This document shows positions 1-10,739 of a stretch of 64,000 bases of DNA, piece by piece. Below the pieces are notes generated by a model that did not search any database, was not told the DNA's origin, and was given only the letters and a program-made list of their open reading frames with translations. The DNA comes from Orobanche coerulescens (lineage: Eukaryota; Streptophyta; Magnoliopsida; Lamiales; Orobanchaceae), in contig CM065805.1 of NCBI GenBank assembly GCA_033398695.1, positions 72,818,762 to 72,882,761 of the forward strand. Reading direction: 5' to 3'. The position numbers and the translations under genes are program-made. How positions within the stretch are numbered: position 1 is the stretch's first letter; every line of letters begins with the position of its first letter.

Positions 1-355
1 GGCAGTACTTTCAGTACAGCGCGCCTAGATATTGGATACAGGAGCCCAGTTATAAAACAAGAAAACAGGTCGCAGCGCAGTATCAACAACAGATTTGGGA
101 ATCCAACTGGAGACCCATGTGGCAATCTGTAAGATCTATGAAAATGGCTCCACTTCTGAGACGACAATCGTACTGGAATAACAACTATAATTCTCGATTT
201 TTCATGCATTATAATTATCATGATTACAATGATTACGTGCCTGCCCCACGTAGATATTAGAATAATGGACCAAATGTAGCCTACAACAAACTAATTGTTG
301 TCCGGCAAATTTGGGTACCGAAAGGCACTATCACACCAGGACCCAAATTTTCTTG
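1..355 (+). pseudogene. Remnant of copia gag-pol (SIRE-like)
   Basis: A stretch rich in Asn, Tyr and Arg codons is followed at about 300-330 by codons for RQIWVPKG. SIRE/Maximus polyproteins carry a similar IWVPK motif near the gag-protease junction. The frame is closed by stops within the first 360 bases and no catalytic domain is visible. It belongs to element X and has no recognisable start. Assignment to the copia group is fair; the exact domain is uncertain. Confidence 0.35.
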
Positions 356-1290
356 ATTTCTATGCTTCAACAAGAATTGGGAACACTACAGCTAGACTCC
401 CTGTAAGTACTTACGCTTTTACTCATTAATTAAGGAGGAATGCTGTAACACCCAAGAACAGTATCTGCCATTAATTAACTGTACACTCAGAACAGTCAAG
501 ACAGCACTGTAGGACAAAGAAGGCATGAAAGCTTCCTACAAAAGACGTGTGCATTAATTAAGGGGGAATACAGTATGAGCCATGAATACAGTGTTAATCC
601 TAACAATAATGTAAGAATTGAATCCTGTATATACCTTTTAAGGAGGAACGCTGTATTATTCGCGGATACAGTACTTACACTACAAGACATTAATTATGCT
701 TGATAATTTTATTCTATTGTGTATTGCAAACAGTTTTAAGTCCACATGCCCTGTTTTTATATTCAAACTTTGTTTTTAAATGCTTTTGCATGACATATGG
801 ACTTCTCTATCTCAAACGACGCGAATTTTAACTCATTCAATTTTATTGCTGCAAACCAACAAGTTTAAGTATCAAACTGTAAGAACTTGTCTGCGAACAG
901 TTCATAGGTTCAGTTGTACTCAACTAGATCACACCGTAAGATTGTGCCTGTGCGCCAATCATAAGTATAAGATGTAAATACACTTCCCTGTTAGAGGTTA
1001 TCATTTTTAGAACTTGCCTGCGAGCAGTTCATATTTCTTTTAGACTAAGTGCTGAATACCATATCATTCGAATGGAAGATCAAGAAGTCTGCACTTGACA
1101 TTATTGAAAAAGAGGGAAGCTGTTGAGATAAACAACTCCTGTATCGAAGTCTTCTCAAATTACCAAGAAGTGGTTATCGAAAAAGAAGGGGAAATTGTTT
1201 TATCGAAAAAGAAGGGGAAATTGTTTTGGCTTAAAGAGGTTTTGGCATCAAAGTTTTGGGATCATCAAGAAGGTTTGGAAATTATCAATA
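356..1290 (+). other. Non-coding 3' internal region of element X with repeated purine boxes
   Basis: No convincing gene is present. Three short purine-rich boxes ending in GCTGTA or CAGTA-like sequence occur at 432-446, 560-575 and 640-656, each preceded by a TTAA-type AT stretch. At 1177-1225 a unit of about 24 bases (TATCGAAAAAGAAGGGGAAA plus TTGT) is directly duplicated. The open frame from 1095 across the LTR start has no recognised domain and looks incidental. Confidence 0.45.
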
Positions 1291-1300
1291 AGGGGGAAAT
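1291..1300 (+). promoter_or_regulatory. Polypurine tract of element X
   Basis: AGGGGGAAAT lies directly against the TGTTGGG LTR start, the usual plus-strand primer position in SIRE-type elements. Confidence 0.65.
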
Positions 1301-2590
1301 TGTTGGGAAAAACAATGTTGTTTTGATAATTACCAAACAACAAAGCTTGATACAGCAAGCTAGCATACAACAAGATGATAAATGTCCAGCATACAGCAAG
1401 CAGCTATATCGAAATGTCCGATCGAAGTTGTCAATCCTTTATCGAAGACCTTCTCATAGCGCCAGCATACAGCAAGCTCTCGCGCTACCAAGATACAGCA
1501 ACAAAGTCTAAGTAAACGCCAAGTATGGAAGCTATCTGAATACAGCATCTTTCCATACAGCATCGGACTACTCCAATATGCCTACAGCATAATTGGATAC
1601 AACATTCACATCGGAACAGGACTGAAGACCGTTTGAAAAGGAATCTTTGGTATTCACTAAAGTCAAGTTCCATTTGATAAAGAAGTATTTAAATACTGAA
1701 AGGATAGAGTATTTAAATACTGAAGCCGTCAGAGATATTCAAATCCCGCAATATCCGGATCTCAGTATATTCAAGTCAACTATCAAGTTGTCACATAATC
1801 TTGCTGAACGGATATATCCAAAGAAGGCTATTTATACCCCAGAGTTTGAAGATCAAAGCATAAGAATATATACAAGCTTACAAGCGATATTCAAACCATC
1901 GAAGGACTGAATATTCATTATCATCAGATCAAGCTTACAAAAGCAAGTATATTTCTTTCTAGCATCAATCCATATCTGAGAAAGAAGAAATATACTCAGT
2001 CATCAAGAACAGCTATCATCAGCTCAAGAGCTTCATATTCAAGCTGTTGTTCTTACCTAGTTACCTACTTTTTACCTTTGTGTAAAAACTGAGCTCTGTG
2101 TGAACTCAACAAGTTATTCTGACCTATGTGGGACAAATAAGGATGAAGCTTTGGAACTGTGTGTAAAGAAGCAAGTCAAGAAGGAAGCTTTAACCAAATC
2201 CATGTGAACGGTTGAAAGCCACAGTCTTTGTATCTATCTGTGTGAACGATACAAGGATAGGTTTGATTATAAATACGTAGTTGTGTACGCAGTATTTATA
2301 ATAAACTCCTGTGTGGAGGACTAGTGGACGTAGAGGGGTTTACCTCGAACCACTTAAATACTGTGTTATTTACCTTCTGCCGTTACTATTTTCATAAACT
2401 GTGATTTATACAAGTATACACTGCAAAACCCTGTACGCACCAAGCTAACAGGAGATTAGACCGAGTTGCTGTATCGACAGCAACTTACTGTTTCAAGACT
2501 TCCGCTACGCACTCAGATTAGAAAAACGTACAGCTTGTTGCTTAAAACATTTCCCAAGCTGTATCCTGTATACTTAAAGGGGGACCAACA
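1301..2590 (+). repeat. 3' LTR of element X (1290 bp)
   Basis: It starts TGTTGGGAAAAACAATG and ends GGGGGACCAACA, giving TG...CA ends with a seven-base imperfect inverted match. Length fits SIRE-like LTRs. It contains two perfect 14 bp palindromes AGTATTTAAATACT (1684-1697 and 1709-1722), TATTTATA at about 1830, and other TATA-like sites near 2264-2300. Coding potential is negligible. Confidence 0.6.
1684..1722. repeat. Two direct copies of a perfect 14 bp palindrome
   Basis: AGTATTTAAATACT occurs at 1684-1697 and 1709-1722, each followed by GAA. Each copy is its own reverse complement. The position inside the LTR, upstream of TATTTATA near 1830, suggests a promoter element, but this is inference. 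Confidence 0.6.
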
Positions 2591-2777
2591 CTGATGATAT
2601 ATGCTATGAAATGAAATTATTTAGTAAACATGGGATTTTTCTTAAAACCCCCATGTGTTACTGCTTATATGCATGATGACAAATACGAAAGCATATTTTA
2701 TATTTGGGCAATATATTCACGGAGTACGTTGTACTCAGCCCTGTATATCTTTTAAAATATGCTGGTTGAGCAAGGGA
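2591..2777. other. Unassigned spacer between elements X and G
   Basis: AT-rich sequence with no open frame of note. It contains a hairpin-like pair, CATGGG near 2630 and CCCATG near 2650. It may be older host sequence or a further degraded repeat. Confidence 0.3.
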
Positions 2778-3156
2778 TGTGACGGAGGGTTCTGAGTGGA
2801 AGTTTTTTGTTTATGATCAATGTTAAGCCCTGGTTACATATCTTCATATATGTAACCAACCATGTTTTTCCGCTGCAAACACTCTTTATGATTTTGCTTT
2901 CTAAGTCGTCATTTGTAATATGCTATGAAGCCTTTTTATAAACTTCAAGGCTAATATTAATATTATGTATTCTTACATCGGATTCTAAGTCATTCCCACG
3001 TGATTGATTCCCCTTCATAATGCCTTGATAGGTTATTCATGGAAATCCACCCCTATTCCTTATGAAACGTATATTCCCCCCTTTCTTCCCCGCTTCTTAA
3101 TTCCTACCCCGGGTCATGCTCTGGCTGTGCCGTACTTAGGGATAAGGGGCCGTGAC
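2778..3156 (+). repeat. Probable 5' LTR of element G (about 380 bp)
   Basis: The block starts TGTGACGG and ends CCGTGACA, a near-inverted pair, and is followed four bases later by a TGGTATCA primer site. No second copy lies in the window, so the left boundary rests on the terminal inverted match only. Confidence 0.45.
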
Positions 3157-3160
3157 AGAA

Positions 3161-3172
3161 TGGTATCATAGA
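3161..3172 (+). promoter_or_regulatory. Primer binding site of element G
   Basis: TGGTATCATAGA resembles TGGTATCAGAGC, the complement of the initiator methionine tRNA 3' end used by most plant gypsy elements. It sits four bases after the LTR end GTGACA. Confidence 0.55.
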
Positions 3173-3609
3173 CGTTCATTCGCTCTGAGTCTATGTTCTT
3201 TCGAGCGAATTTTAGTTCGTTTCTCTAAACTGGTTTAAGAATCAATTGTCAACTCAACACCCTGTCACGTCATGCTCCACTGAAGAGTAAGGTAAATGAT
3301 TTATTAGTCTTTATGATTCAAACTTCTTTTGCCATGAAAAATGTATCTCTTTACGAGCTTTTATGAGATGTTGATTATGAACATGTATGGAACGATATAT
3401 GTATGACGAAGCATGTACTATATGAATTTTTATTTTATGACTACGCATGAATTGTTGCTGACGAAGAAACATGAAAGACGAGAACCTAGAAACTTCCTTA
3501 GGCTATTCTATTACACGAATGAGAACTTATGCGCCTTAAGTATTTCATCATATGCACGAATATGAAGGGCGAACAGTGACGATGTAAAGACGAGGATCAA
3601 TGATGCAAT
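3173..3609 (+). other. Element G leader, first part
   Basis: No gene seen. It is interrupted at 3610 by element D; the bases before the junction (GCAAT, 3605-3609) match GCAGT after D's right end at 40858. The leader resumes at 40858. Confidence 0.45.
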
Positions 3610-3801
3610 TGTAATATTCGACTGTAATTTTCATTTTTATCTGTCGTTGTATATTCGGATGAATTGATTATCGTGGATCATTGCATTCAGTATTATGTTG
3701 AGGTATTATATATTTGAGCTTCATATCGTTGTTATTTCATTTCATACTTGGTAATTCGATGTCAATTGGAGAGTTACATTTTTTTGAACTTTTTTGTTAG
3801 T

Positions 3802-4135
3802 GTAGCGTATACTATGTATATTAACCAACGTACACTAAACTTGTGATTTAGTATACGTAATGCCTTGTCTGTTGCATACGCTAAGAAGGAATCTGACATC
3901 AGTTGACTTCAACATGTAAACTTGTTATCTGTTGGCATGCATGTGGGTGATGTCTGAGCTGTCGTGTCGGCCAGAGTCAACTTTTATTAGCGTGCATAGC
4001 CCTTTTTCATTAGCGTGCGCTAATGGCCTGTGGATTCAAGACGAGCCATCGTAAGTCGCTACGTACGTAATATTAACCGGTTAGCGTACGTAAGTGTGTT
4101 AGCGTACGCTAAAGCTTCCCGATAGCGTGCGCTAA
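3802..4135 (+). promoter_or_regulatory. Palindrome array upstream of TATA in D 5' LTR
   Basis: Several copies of TTAGCGTACGCTAA and its variants (TAGCGTGCGCTA, ACGTACGTAA) lie in about 330 bp that end 13 bases before TATTTATA. Each copy is palindromic or nearly so. The same array is present in the other three LTRs of this family. A role as repeated factor-binding sites is inferred. Confidence 0.7.
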
Positions 4136-4147
4136 GTCTGCACAGTC

Positions 4148-4155
4148 TATTTATA
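4148..4155 (+). promoter_or_regulatory. TATA box of D 5' LTR
   Basis: TATTTATAGGACC, with a pyrimidine-rich stretch about 30 bases downstream, is a standard plant RNA polymerase II core promoter. The same box is at the matching place in every LTR of the family. Confidence 0.65.
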
Positions 4156-5404
4156 GGACCAGCCTGTTTTTCATTTCTTCACAACTCTAAACCGATTCTC
4201 TCTCCATTTATCGTCCCTCTGCACCCCCAAATCGATATCAACCTCCTCCAACTTGCTTTTAAGCCTTAAATCTTGGAGTAGAGCTCATTACCTTGAAGAT
4301 TATGAGGTGTTCTTGAGCTTGGAGTGTACTTCCTTGTAGTGTTGAGAGTTGTTCCTCATTTCTGGAGGTATGTGTGTATCTATCCTATGTACTTTTCGTA
4401 TGTTGGTGTTAGTGATGAAGTATTTTTCACCTAAAGTTAAATTAATCAAGTAAAACATAGTTTTAATCCAACTTTTTAAACACTTTTGATGAATATGATA
4501 AATGAGGGTTTGAGGTGGATGTATTCTTGATGATATAATGATATTAACCATGTTGTAACTATCATACTCATCTTGCTGGACGAATTTAGCTCAGTAGAAC
4601 ATCTTTGAATCAATTAACCTCACCATAGTTGGATTTAAACAATAAAATCGATATCATAAAGTGTTTAAACACCATGATTGATATTCATTTACCTTGAGAA
4701 GAACTTGCCAATGTTTGAAGATAGTAAAATGTTTCCTTACTTCAGAAACCTTAGAAATTTTATCATCATTATAGTTCAGATCCAAAAATCCATGAAGATT
4801 GATAGGAACACCTTGTTGAATGTTAGGAGATTAGTGTGGTAATTCTAAAACCTAAGCTAGGTGATTTCATAAAGGATGTTAATGGATATTCCAGCTTTGT
4901 AAAGAATGATTTTGATAACCTTCATGAATATGGTGTAATCTCATAGCTAATAACCTTGTTGTAAGCTTAATATTCAATTTAGATGAGAGGTGGATGAACA
5001 TATTTGTGCAGATTTTGTCCTTTCAACATTGTAATGTTTTGGAAAGTTTAATCGACATAAGATGATCTTGACAACATGAGTGGTTATTCAACATGTTCTT
5101 GATAGAAACCTTATTTTTGAAGGATCATGTGAACATCCGATAAAAGTATTGTGAACCAATTTTATGGTTGTAATGAGGTAAAAAGAATTCTTGGCATAAG
5201 ACTTCGATACTTTGAGATAGTGAAACTATTCTAAAGGATTGTAGGGTGTCGTCTTACTAATCCTATATTAATGATTATAGGAATACGTTATTGAGTGAAA
5301 TGTTTTTCGTTTAAGGTTGATTGTGTGAGTAAACGATAATAGTCAAGGACCGTTCATTCATTTCGACAAGAAGAGGATTATTCTCGTCTCCGTATTGAGG
5401 CAAG

Positions 5405-6343
5405 TGATACGATATCTAATATTCCAATCGAAGAAGCTCCAATAAATATCGACGTCCACGACGATACGCATGGCCATGCATCATTATACTTGGGAGAAAA
5501 GAATACGCGGATTGGAGTTACGTTGTTAATCGGAATCGGAGTAACGTAAAATTCGACGACGGAACCGGTCCGAAAGCATGAAAAATCGGCCATATCATGC
5601 TTGAAAAGGACCTCACTTGACTTCATATCTTGACAAGATAATGAAGTTATTTTCTCCTTCCCCACCATGACACAAACGGCCGAAACATAAAGATGGAGTG
5701 AAGATTTTCTTCTTCATGTCATTGTCTCTAATATCTTATTCACCTTAATAAGTCCAAAGAGGTTGATATCAATCTTCACAAAATCCTCCTCACTCCTTGG
5801 TAAAGATCGGCCGATTGGAAGCAAGTGCAAGGGATGATATTTTGTTCTACTTCATGTCACCATCAAAGACCAAGATTGCTTCATGTCTTATTCACCTAAT
5901 AACACCAAGATACTTGGTATCTCACCTTAGATTTTCGGCCGAAATGGAAGTTGCTAGGAAGTTTCATTTCTCGTTTTGTTGTATTTTCTTACGGTTGGAG
6001 ACGACTATATATAGTAGTGCTCGTTGTATTTGTAAATCATCTTGAATCATAATAAACCTTGTATTTCCTTTGAAATATACGTTGAACGAGTTCAACAAAC
6101 TTTAGTTATTGTTTCGACGCGTCTCGAGATTTTAACTTGATCAATTCTCAAAAGGTCTTGGGAAGAGATTACCTTTTATCGAGTTATAGGTCTAGTTCGA
6201 TAAAACACACCAAACTCCGTACATCATTCTACATCACGGCCGAATCCCATTAAATTCGTCCATCCCCTTTGTAATTTTGATCAATATTGTAAACGTGATA
6301 ATCTCATTGTGTTTTATACGCATTACTTACGTAATTCGTATCA
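5405..6343 (+). repeat. Element B 5' LTR
   Basis: TGATACGATATC to ATTCGTATCA, 939 bp, nearly identical to 10595-11535. Visible differences are one T/A at about 5447, one A/C at about 5720 and a small indel near 6307. It carries TATATATA at 6006-6013 and AATAAA at 6051-6056. Several CGGCCG palindromes lie upstream of the TATA box (5668, 5809, 5937). Confidence 0.93.
6006..6013 (+). promoter_or_regulatory. TATA box of B 5' LTR
   Basis: ACTATATATAGTAG, followed 38 bases later by AATAAA at 6051, which would serve as polyadenylation signal in the 3' copy. Confidence 0.55.
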
Positions 6344-6347
6344 TAAG

Positions 6348-6361
6348 TGGTACCAAAGCCA
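6348..6361 (+). promoter_or_regulatory. Primer binding site of element B
   Basis: TGGTACCAAAGCCA begins five bases after the LTR and resembles TGGTATCAGAGCC, complementary to initiator methionine tRNA, with two differences. Confidence 0.65.
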
Positions 6362-6394
6362 TTTGTCTCACAGTTCTCGACGTTACTCAAGAAG

Positions 6395-9300
6395 ATGGCA
6401 TTCACCGATGAAGAAGTAGCACAACTACGTGACGTTCTTCGTGGCTTACCGGAGCCCAGAATCCAAGCACGACGAGGATACGACACCATGCATGCACCAC
6501 GACATGCTGATGAATACAAGACAAGCGAACTTCCGGAGTTCGTAGGCGGCACCGATCCCGAGGTTTATTTGGAGTGGGAAAGAAAAATTGAACGAATGTT
6601 TGAGTTCAAGGATCTCAATGACGAGGTACGTTGCAAGTATGCGATCCTCAAACTTGGAAAGGGAGCTTCCCTTTGGTTTGAGCGAATGAAGACACAAAGA
6701 GTTCGTGCCGGAAAAGAGAAGATACGTTCATGGGATTCTCTAAAAAAGAAACTACGAAAGAGATATGTCCCGACTACACACAAGTTAAGCTTGTATCGAA
6801 AAATTTCTGAACTCACACAAGGAAAGCTAAGTGTCGAGGAGTACATCGAGGAGTTTGAAAACTTATCCTTGATGGGAGAACTTGAAGAAAGCGAAGAATT
6901 GCGGATGTCCCGTTTCCTACGAGGTTTGAACAAAAATATTGCTAATTCCGTGGAACTCTACCCCTATTCCGACTTTGATACTTTATGCGGACTTTGCATA
7001 AAGTTGGAAAATCAAAACAAAACAAAACTCTCTAAACCCGAATTCCCACCTAAATACGGAAATACCAACTTTGGCGCGAGTTCTAGCTCGTTTCCAAAAA
7101 CTGTCACCACAAACCAACCCGTTACTACCATTCCAAATACTCCTATCACACCTAAAGTAACAAGCCTATCTAAAGTCCGGTGTTTCAAATGTCAAGGATT
7201 TGGACACTATCAAAGTGCTTGTCCAAATCGGAGGATTGTGACGTTACGAGAAGCCATAGCCGCGAGAGGAATTGCTAGTCAAGAAGAAAGAGTTGGAGAC
7301 GTTTTTAACTTAGAAGGCGACGAAGAAGAAGAAGAATGCGAGGCATACGATGCCCCGAACTATGACACGAACCTCGTCCTTCGCATGTTACAAACGAAGG
7401 CCGCCCCAAGTGACGAAGAACAACGAGACCAAATCTTCCACACGAAGTGTCGTGTCGGAGATAAATGGTGTAGCTTGATCATTGACGGTGGAAGTTGTAC
7501 AAACGTGGCATCAAGCGAGATGGTCTCAAAACTCGGTTTGATCACCACGGCCCATCCTAAACCGTATGCACTCCATTGGCTCGATGATGGAAACAAGGTG
7601 AAAGTATCAAGGCAAGTGAAGGTCGGACTCACCATGGGTTCGTATGGCGATGATATTACATGCGATGTACTACCGATGGACGCATGTCACGTGTTATTGG
7701 GAAGACCTTGGTTATTTGATCGGGACGTACTACATCGAGGGAGGAGTAACGAGTATGAGTTACGTGACAAAGGTAAAAAAATCGTTCTTAAACCTATGTC
7801 ACCTCAAGCTATCCGGACGATGAGTTCGAAAAAAGTCGAAGGACCGAAACTTACGATGTTTGCAAACGAGAAAGAAGTCGAACACGCCATTGACGATGGC
7901 GAACGTGTTTATTTGATGATGATCAAAGAGGTCCGAAATCTTGCCACCAAATCGCACCATGAGGAAGAGATAGATGCTCTATTACACGAGTTTTCGGACG
8001 TATTCCCCGAAGACTTGCCGGTAGGATTACCACCTATCCGCGGAATTGAACACCAGATTGATCTTATACCGGGAGCTCCATTACCGAACAAAGCGGCATA
8101 TCGTTGTAATCCTGAAGAAACCAAAGAACTACAACGCCAAATTGATGAACTCATGAATCACGGATATGTCCGAGAAAGTTTAAGTCCGTGTGCGGTTCCA
8201 GTTCTACTTGTACCAAAAAAAGACGGAACTTGGCGAATGTGTATTGACAGTAGAGCCGTAAATAACATCACCGTCAAGTATCGGTTCCCCATCCCGAGAC
8301 TAGACGACATGCTGGACGAGTTACATGGCTCGGTTATATTTTCCAAAGTTGATTTACGGAGCGGATACCATCAAATCCGCATGCGAGAGGGAGACGAATG
8401 GAAGACGGCGTTTAAAACAAAGAATGGACTTTACGAATGGGTTGTGATGCCATTCGGCCTCACGAACGCCCCGAGCACTTTTATGAGGTTAATGAACGAG
8501 ATTCTTAAACCTTTCTTGGGAAAGTTTGTTGTCGTATACTTAGACGACATTTTGATCTACAGTCGATCCGTAGAGGAGCATCTCAAACATTTGCGCTACG
8601 TATTTGAGATGCTAAGGGAACAAAAACTTTATGGAAAACGGGAGAAGTGTACTTTCCTAGTCGAGAGTCTTGTCTTTCTCGGCTATGTTGTTTCGAAAGA
8701 CGGAGTTTCGGTCGACCAAGAAAAGATCGCGGCAATCAAGTCATGGCCGACCCCAAAGACAATCACGGAGGTACGATCATTTCATGGCCTCGCTTCTTTT
8801 TACCGACGATTCATACGGGACTTTAGCACCATCTCCAGTCCGATCACGGAGTGTCTAAAAAAAGGAACCTTTGCATGGAACGAGGCGGCCCAAAAGGCTT
8901 TTGAAAATTTAAAGGGGAAATTATGTGAAGCGCCGATTTTGACGTTACCCGATTTTTCACAACCGTTTGAGGTGGAATGCGACGCTAGCGGAGTTGGAAT
9001 CGGAGCAGTGCTTATCCAAAGAGGCCGTCCCATCGCCTATTTTTCGGAGAAACTAAGTGGCGCCCGAGTGAATTATTGTACTTACGACAAGGAGTTCTAT
9101 GCTATCGTGAGAGCACTCGATCATAGGAGTCATTATCTACGTTCGAAACACTTCGTGCTGCACTCGGATCACGAGTCGTTAAAATACATCAACGGACAAA
9201 GTAAGCTAAGCCCGAGGCATGCAAAATGGGTGGAATTTTTACAATCTTTTGACTTTTCATCCAAGTACAAAGACGGGAAGAGTAATATAGTGGCGGATGC

Positions 9301-9874
9301 ACTATCGAGACGGTATGCCTTACTGTCGATGCTAGATGTTCGTTTGTTGGGGTTCGAGACTTTGAAAGATCATTACAGCGACGATTTGGACTTCGGGGAA
9401 ATTTTTAACCGTTGTAAAACAGCCCCGTACGAGGAATTTGTGTTACGGGATGGCTTTCTCTTCAAGGGGAATAAATTATGTGTGCCGAGACATACAATTT
9501 GGGAATTGCTAGTTCGGGAGGCGCACGGAGGAGGGATAGCCGGTCACTTCGGCTCGACCAAGACTGTAGAAGTGCTAAAAGAACACTTCTTTTGGCCAAA
9601 GATGTATGGTGACGTAAGCACAATCGTGAGTAAATGCGTCACTTGTCACATGATGAAAAGTTCGTTCAAGTCGAGTACATACATGCCGTTGCCGATCAAG
9701 CACGACCGTGGGAGGATGTCTCGATGGATTTTATTGTGGCTTTACCTTGTACTCAACGAGGCAAAGACTCGATCATGGTGGTCGTCGACCGTTTTTCGAA
9801 AATGGCTCACTTTATCGCATGCCACAAAACCGATGATGCAAGCAATGTGGCGGACTTGTACTTCCGGGAAGTAG
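6395..9874 (+). CDS. Element B gag-pol: gag, protease, RT, RNase H and integrase N-terminus
   Basis: Start chosen at the first ATG after the primer site ([11 protein letters not shown]). Upstream GTG codons lie in the primer site itself. Counting from this ATG, a retrotransposon gag domain covers about residues 50-200. A CCHC knuckle ([14 protein letters not shown]) is at 263-276. The protease Asp is at 364 in the unusual setting IDGGS instead of D-T/S-G. RT has YLDD at 715-718, and RNase H starts with ECDASG (Asp about 863). The integrase zinc region (HGGGIAGH, then CVTC) ends near 1085. About 1159 residues are open, but after about position 9690 the frame has slipped out of the integrase core, so the last 60 or so residues are not native. 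gag and pol are one frame, as in CRM and related elements. Confidence 0.88.
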   Translation: MAFTDEEVAQLRDVLRGLPEPRIQARRGYDTMHAPRHADEYKTSELPEFVGGTDPEVYLEWERKIERMFEFKDLNDEVRCKYAILKLGKGASLWFERMKTQRVRAGKEKIRSWDSLKKKLRKRYVPTTHKLSLYRKISELTQGKLSVEEYIEEFENLSLMGELEESEELRMSRFLRGLNKNIANSVELYPYSDFDTLCGLCIKLENQNKTKLSKPEFPPKYGNTNFGASSSSFPKTVTTNQPVTTIPNTPITPKVTSLSKVRCFKCQGFGHYQSACPNRRIVTLREAIAARGIASQEERVGDVFNLEGDEEEEECEAYDAPNYDTNLVLRMLQTKAAPSDEEQRDQIFHTKCRVGDKWCSLIIDGGSCTNVASSEMVSKLGLITTAHPKPYALHWLDDGNKVKVSRQVKVGLTMGSYGDDITCDVLPMDACHVLLGRPWLFDRDVLHRGRSNEYELRDKGKKIVLKPMSPQAIRTMSSKKVEGPKLTMFANEKEVEHAIDDGERVYLMMIKEVRNLATKSHHEEEIDALLHEFSDVFPEDLPVGLPPIRGIEHQIDLIPGAPLPNKAAYRCNPEETKELQRQIDELMNHGYVRESLSPCAVPVLLVPKKDGTWRMCIDSRAVNNITVKYRFPIPRLDDMLDELHGSVIFSKVDLRSGYHQIRMREGDEWKTAFKTKNGLYEWVVMPFGLTNAPSTFMRLMNEILKPFLGKFVVVYLDDILIYSRSVEEHLKHLRYVFEMLREQKLYGKREKCTFLVESLVFLGYVVSKDGVSVDQEKIAAIKSWPTPKTITEVRSFHGLASFYRRFIRDFSTISSPITECLKKGTFAWNEAAQKAFENLKGKLCEAPILTLPDFSQPFEVECDASGVGIGAVLIQRGRPIAYFSEKLSGARVNYCTYDKEFYAIVRALDHRSHYLRSKHFVLHSDHESLKYINGQSKLSPRHAKWVEFLQSFDFSSKYKDGKSNIVADALSRRYALLSMLDVRLLGFETLKDHYSDDLDFGEIFNRCKTAPYEEFVLRDGFLFKGNKLCVPRHTIWELLVREAHGGGIAGHFGSTKTVEVLKEHFFWPKMYGDVSTIVSKCVTCHMMKSSFKSSTYMPLPIKHDRGRMSRWILLWLYLVLNEAKTRSWWSSTVFRKWLTLSHATKPMMQAMWRTCTSGK

Positions 9875-9930
9875 TTCGTTTACACGGAGTTCCAAAACTA
9901 TCGTGTCGGATCGAGATTCCAAATTTCTGA
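9690..9930 (+). pseudogene. Element B integrase catalytic core, first part, shifted frame
   Basis: From about 9700 the integrase core continues in another frame: [14 protein letters not shown] holds the first catalytic Asp, followed by [13 protein letters not shown] and [12 protein letters not shown] second shift at about 9896-9900 moves the SDRD region to a third frame, where the second Asp lies, and then to HHPQTDG. Whether these shifts are true mutations or sequence errors cannot be told here. Integrase would join the cDNA to host DNA; as written it cannot be made whole. Confidence 0.75.
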
Positions 9931-10007
9931 GTTACTTCGAATACTTTATGGAGGAAAGTCGGTACTAAACTCCTATTCAAGACTTCACATCACCCACAAA
10001 CCGACGG

Positions 10008-10739
10008 ATGCACGAGGTAACAAATCGAACCTTAGGAGCATTATTGCGAGGGTTGGTAAATAAAACACAGAAGGATTGGGACGTTAAACTTGCTCATGCG
10101 GAATTCGCATACAACCGATCACCCGGTTATGCCACGGCCCATTCGCCTTTTGAAGTAGTATACGGATTAAATCCGCACTTGCCATTGGACTTGATTCCCT
10201 TGCCGAGCAACGAATTGGTTCACAAAGACGCCGAAGCAAAACTCAAATCAATGATGAAGTTACATGAAAAGATACGGGAACGGATTAAAGAAGTGAATGA
10301 AATTTACAAACGAAAGTCGAACAAAAATAAAAAAGCGAGGTTATTTGAAGTTGGCGACTTAGTTTGGATACATTTGAGAAAAGAAAGATTCCCAAGCAAA
10401 CGGAAGAACAAATTGATGCCGAGAGCCGAGGGTCCGTACAAAATTGTGGAAAAAGTGAACGACAACGCATACAAAGTAGAACTTCCGGGCGAATACGGAG
10501 TACACGCGACTTTCAACGTAGGTGATCTCTCGCCTTACCTTGACGACGATGGCATTACGGAATTGAGGTCAATTCCTTTCAAAGAAGGAGGGAATGATAC
10601 GATATCTAATATTCCAATCGAAGAAGCTCCAATAAAAATCGACGTCCACGACGATACGCATGGCCATGCATCATTATACTTGGGAGAAAAGAATACGCGG
10701 ATTGGAGTTACGTTGTTAATCGGAATCGGAGTAACGTAA
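10008..10739 (+). pseudogene. Element B integrase C-terminal part, running into the 3' LTR
   Basis: After a further one-base slip near 10013 (just after the QTDG motif) an open frame gives the end of the integrase core (LAHAEFAYNRSPGYATAHSP) and the GPY/F-type region (GPYKIVEKVNDNAYKVELP). It stops at TAA 10737-10739. The LTR starts at 10595, so the last 48 codons lie inside it. Coding sequence that overlaps the 3' LTR is known for CRM elements, where this tail is linked to centromere targeting. I see no clear chromodomain, and the tail (ending IGVTLLIGIGVT) is not one I recognise. Confidence 0.75.
10581..10594 (+). promoter_or_regulatory. Polypurine tract of element B
   Basis: AAAGAAGGAGGGAA directly abuts the TGATACG start of the 3' LTR. 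Confidence 0.85.

Larger units (their letters stand above)
1..2590 (+). mobile_element. Element X: 3' end of a SIRE/Maximus-like Ty1/copia retrotransposon
   Basis: The right end is an LTR-like block (1301-2590) that begins TGTTGGG and ends ACCAACA, so its tips are inverted copies. It is preceded by the purine tract AGGGGGAAAT. That combination is typical of the 3' end of SIRE/Maximus copia elements. Upstream, 250-350 reads out a short IWVPKG peptide like those in SIRE-type gag-pol. Only about 1 kb separates that peptide from the polypurine tract, too little for protease, integrase, RT and RNase H, so the copy is internally deleted or non-autonomous. The 5' LTR lies outside the window. The five bases after the LTR (CTGAT) would be one half of a target duplication that cannot be checked here. 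Confidence 0.6.
3610..5404 (+). repeat. Element D 5' LTR, left part (split by B)
   Basis: It begins TGTAATATTCGACTG and aligns along its length with 28594-30390 (D 3' LTR) and, inverted, with C's LTRs. It contains the palindrome array, TATTTATA at 4148-4155 and a splice-donor-like GGAG|GTATGT at 4367/4368. It stops at GCAAG, the target of B. Confidence 0.9.

Noticed and set aside
1095..1511. 138-codon open frame spanning the X polypurine tract
   Set aside because: It crosses the internal/LTR boundary, contains a duplicated 24 base segment and has no recognised motif.
5797..6045. 82-codon open frame present in both B LTRs (also 10987-11235)
   Set aside because: Identical only because the LTRs are; no domain, and it spans the TATA box.
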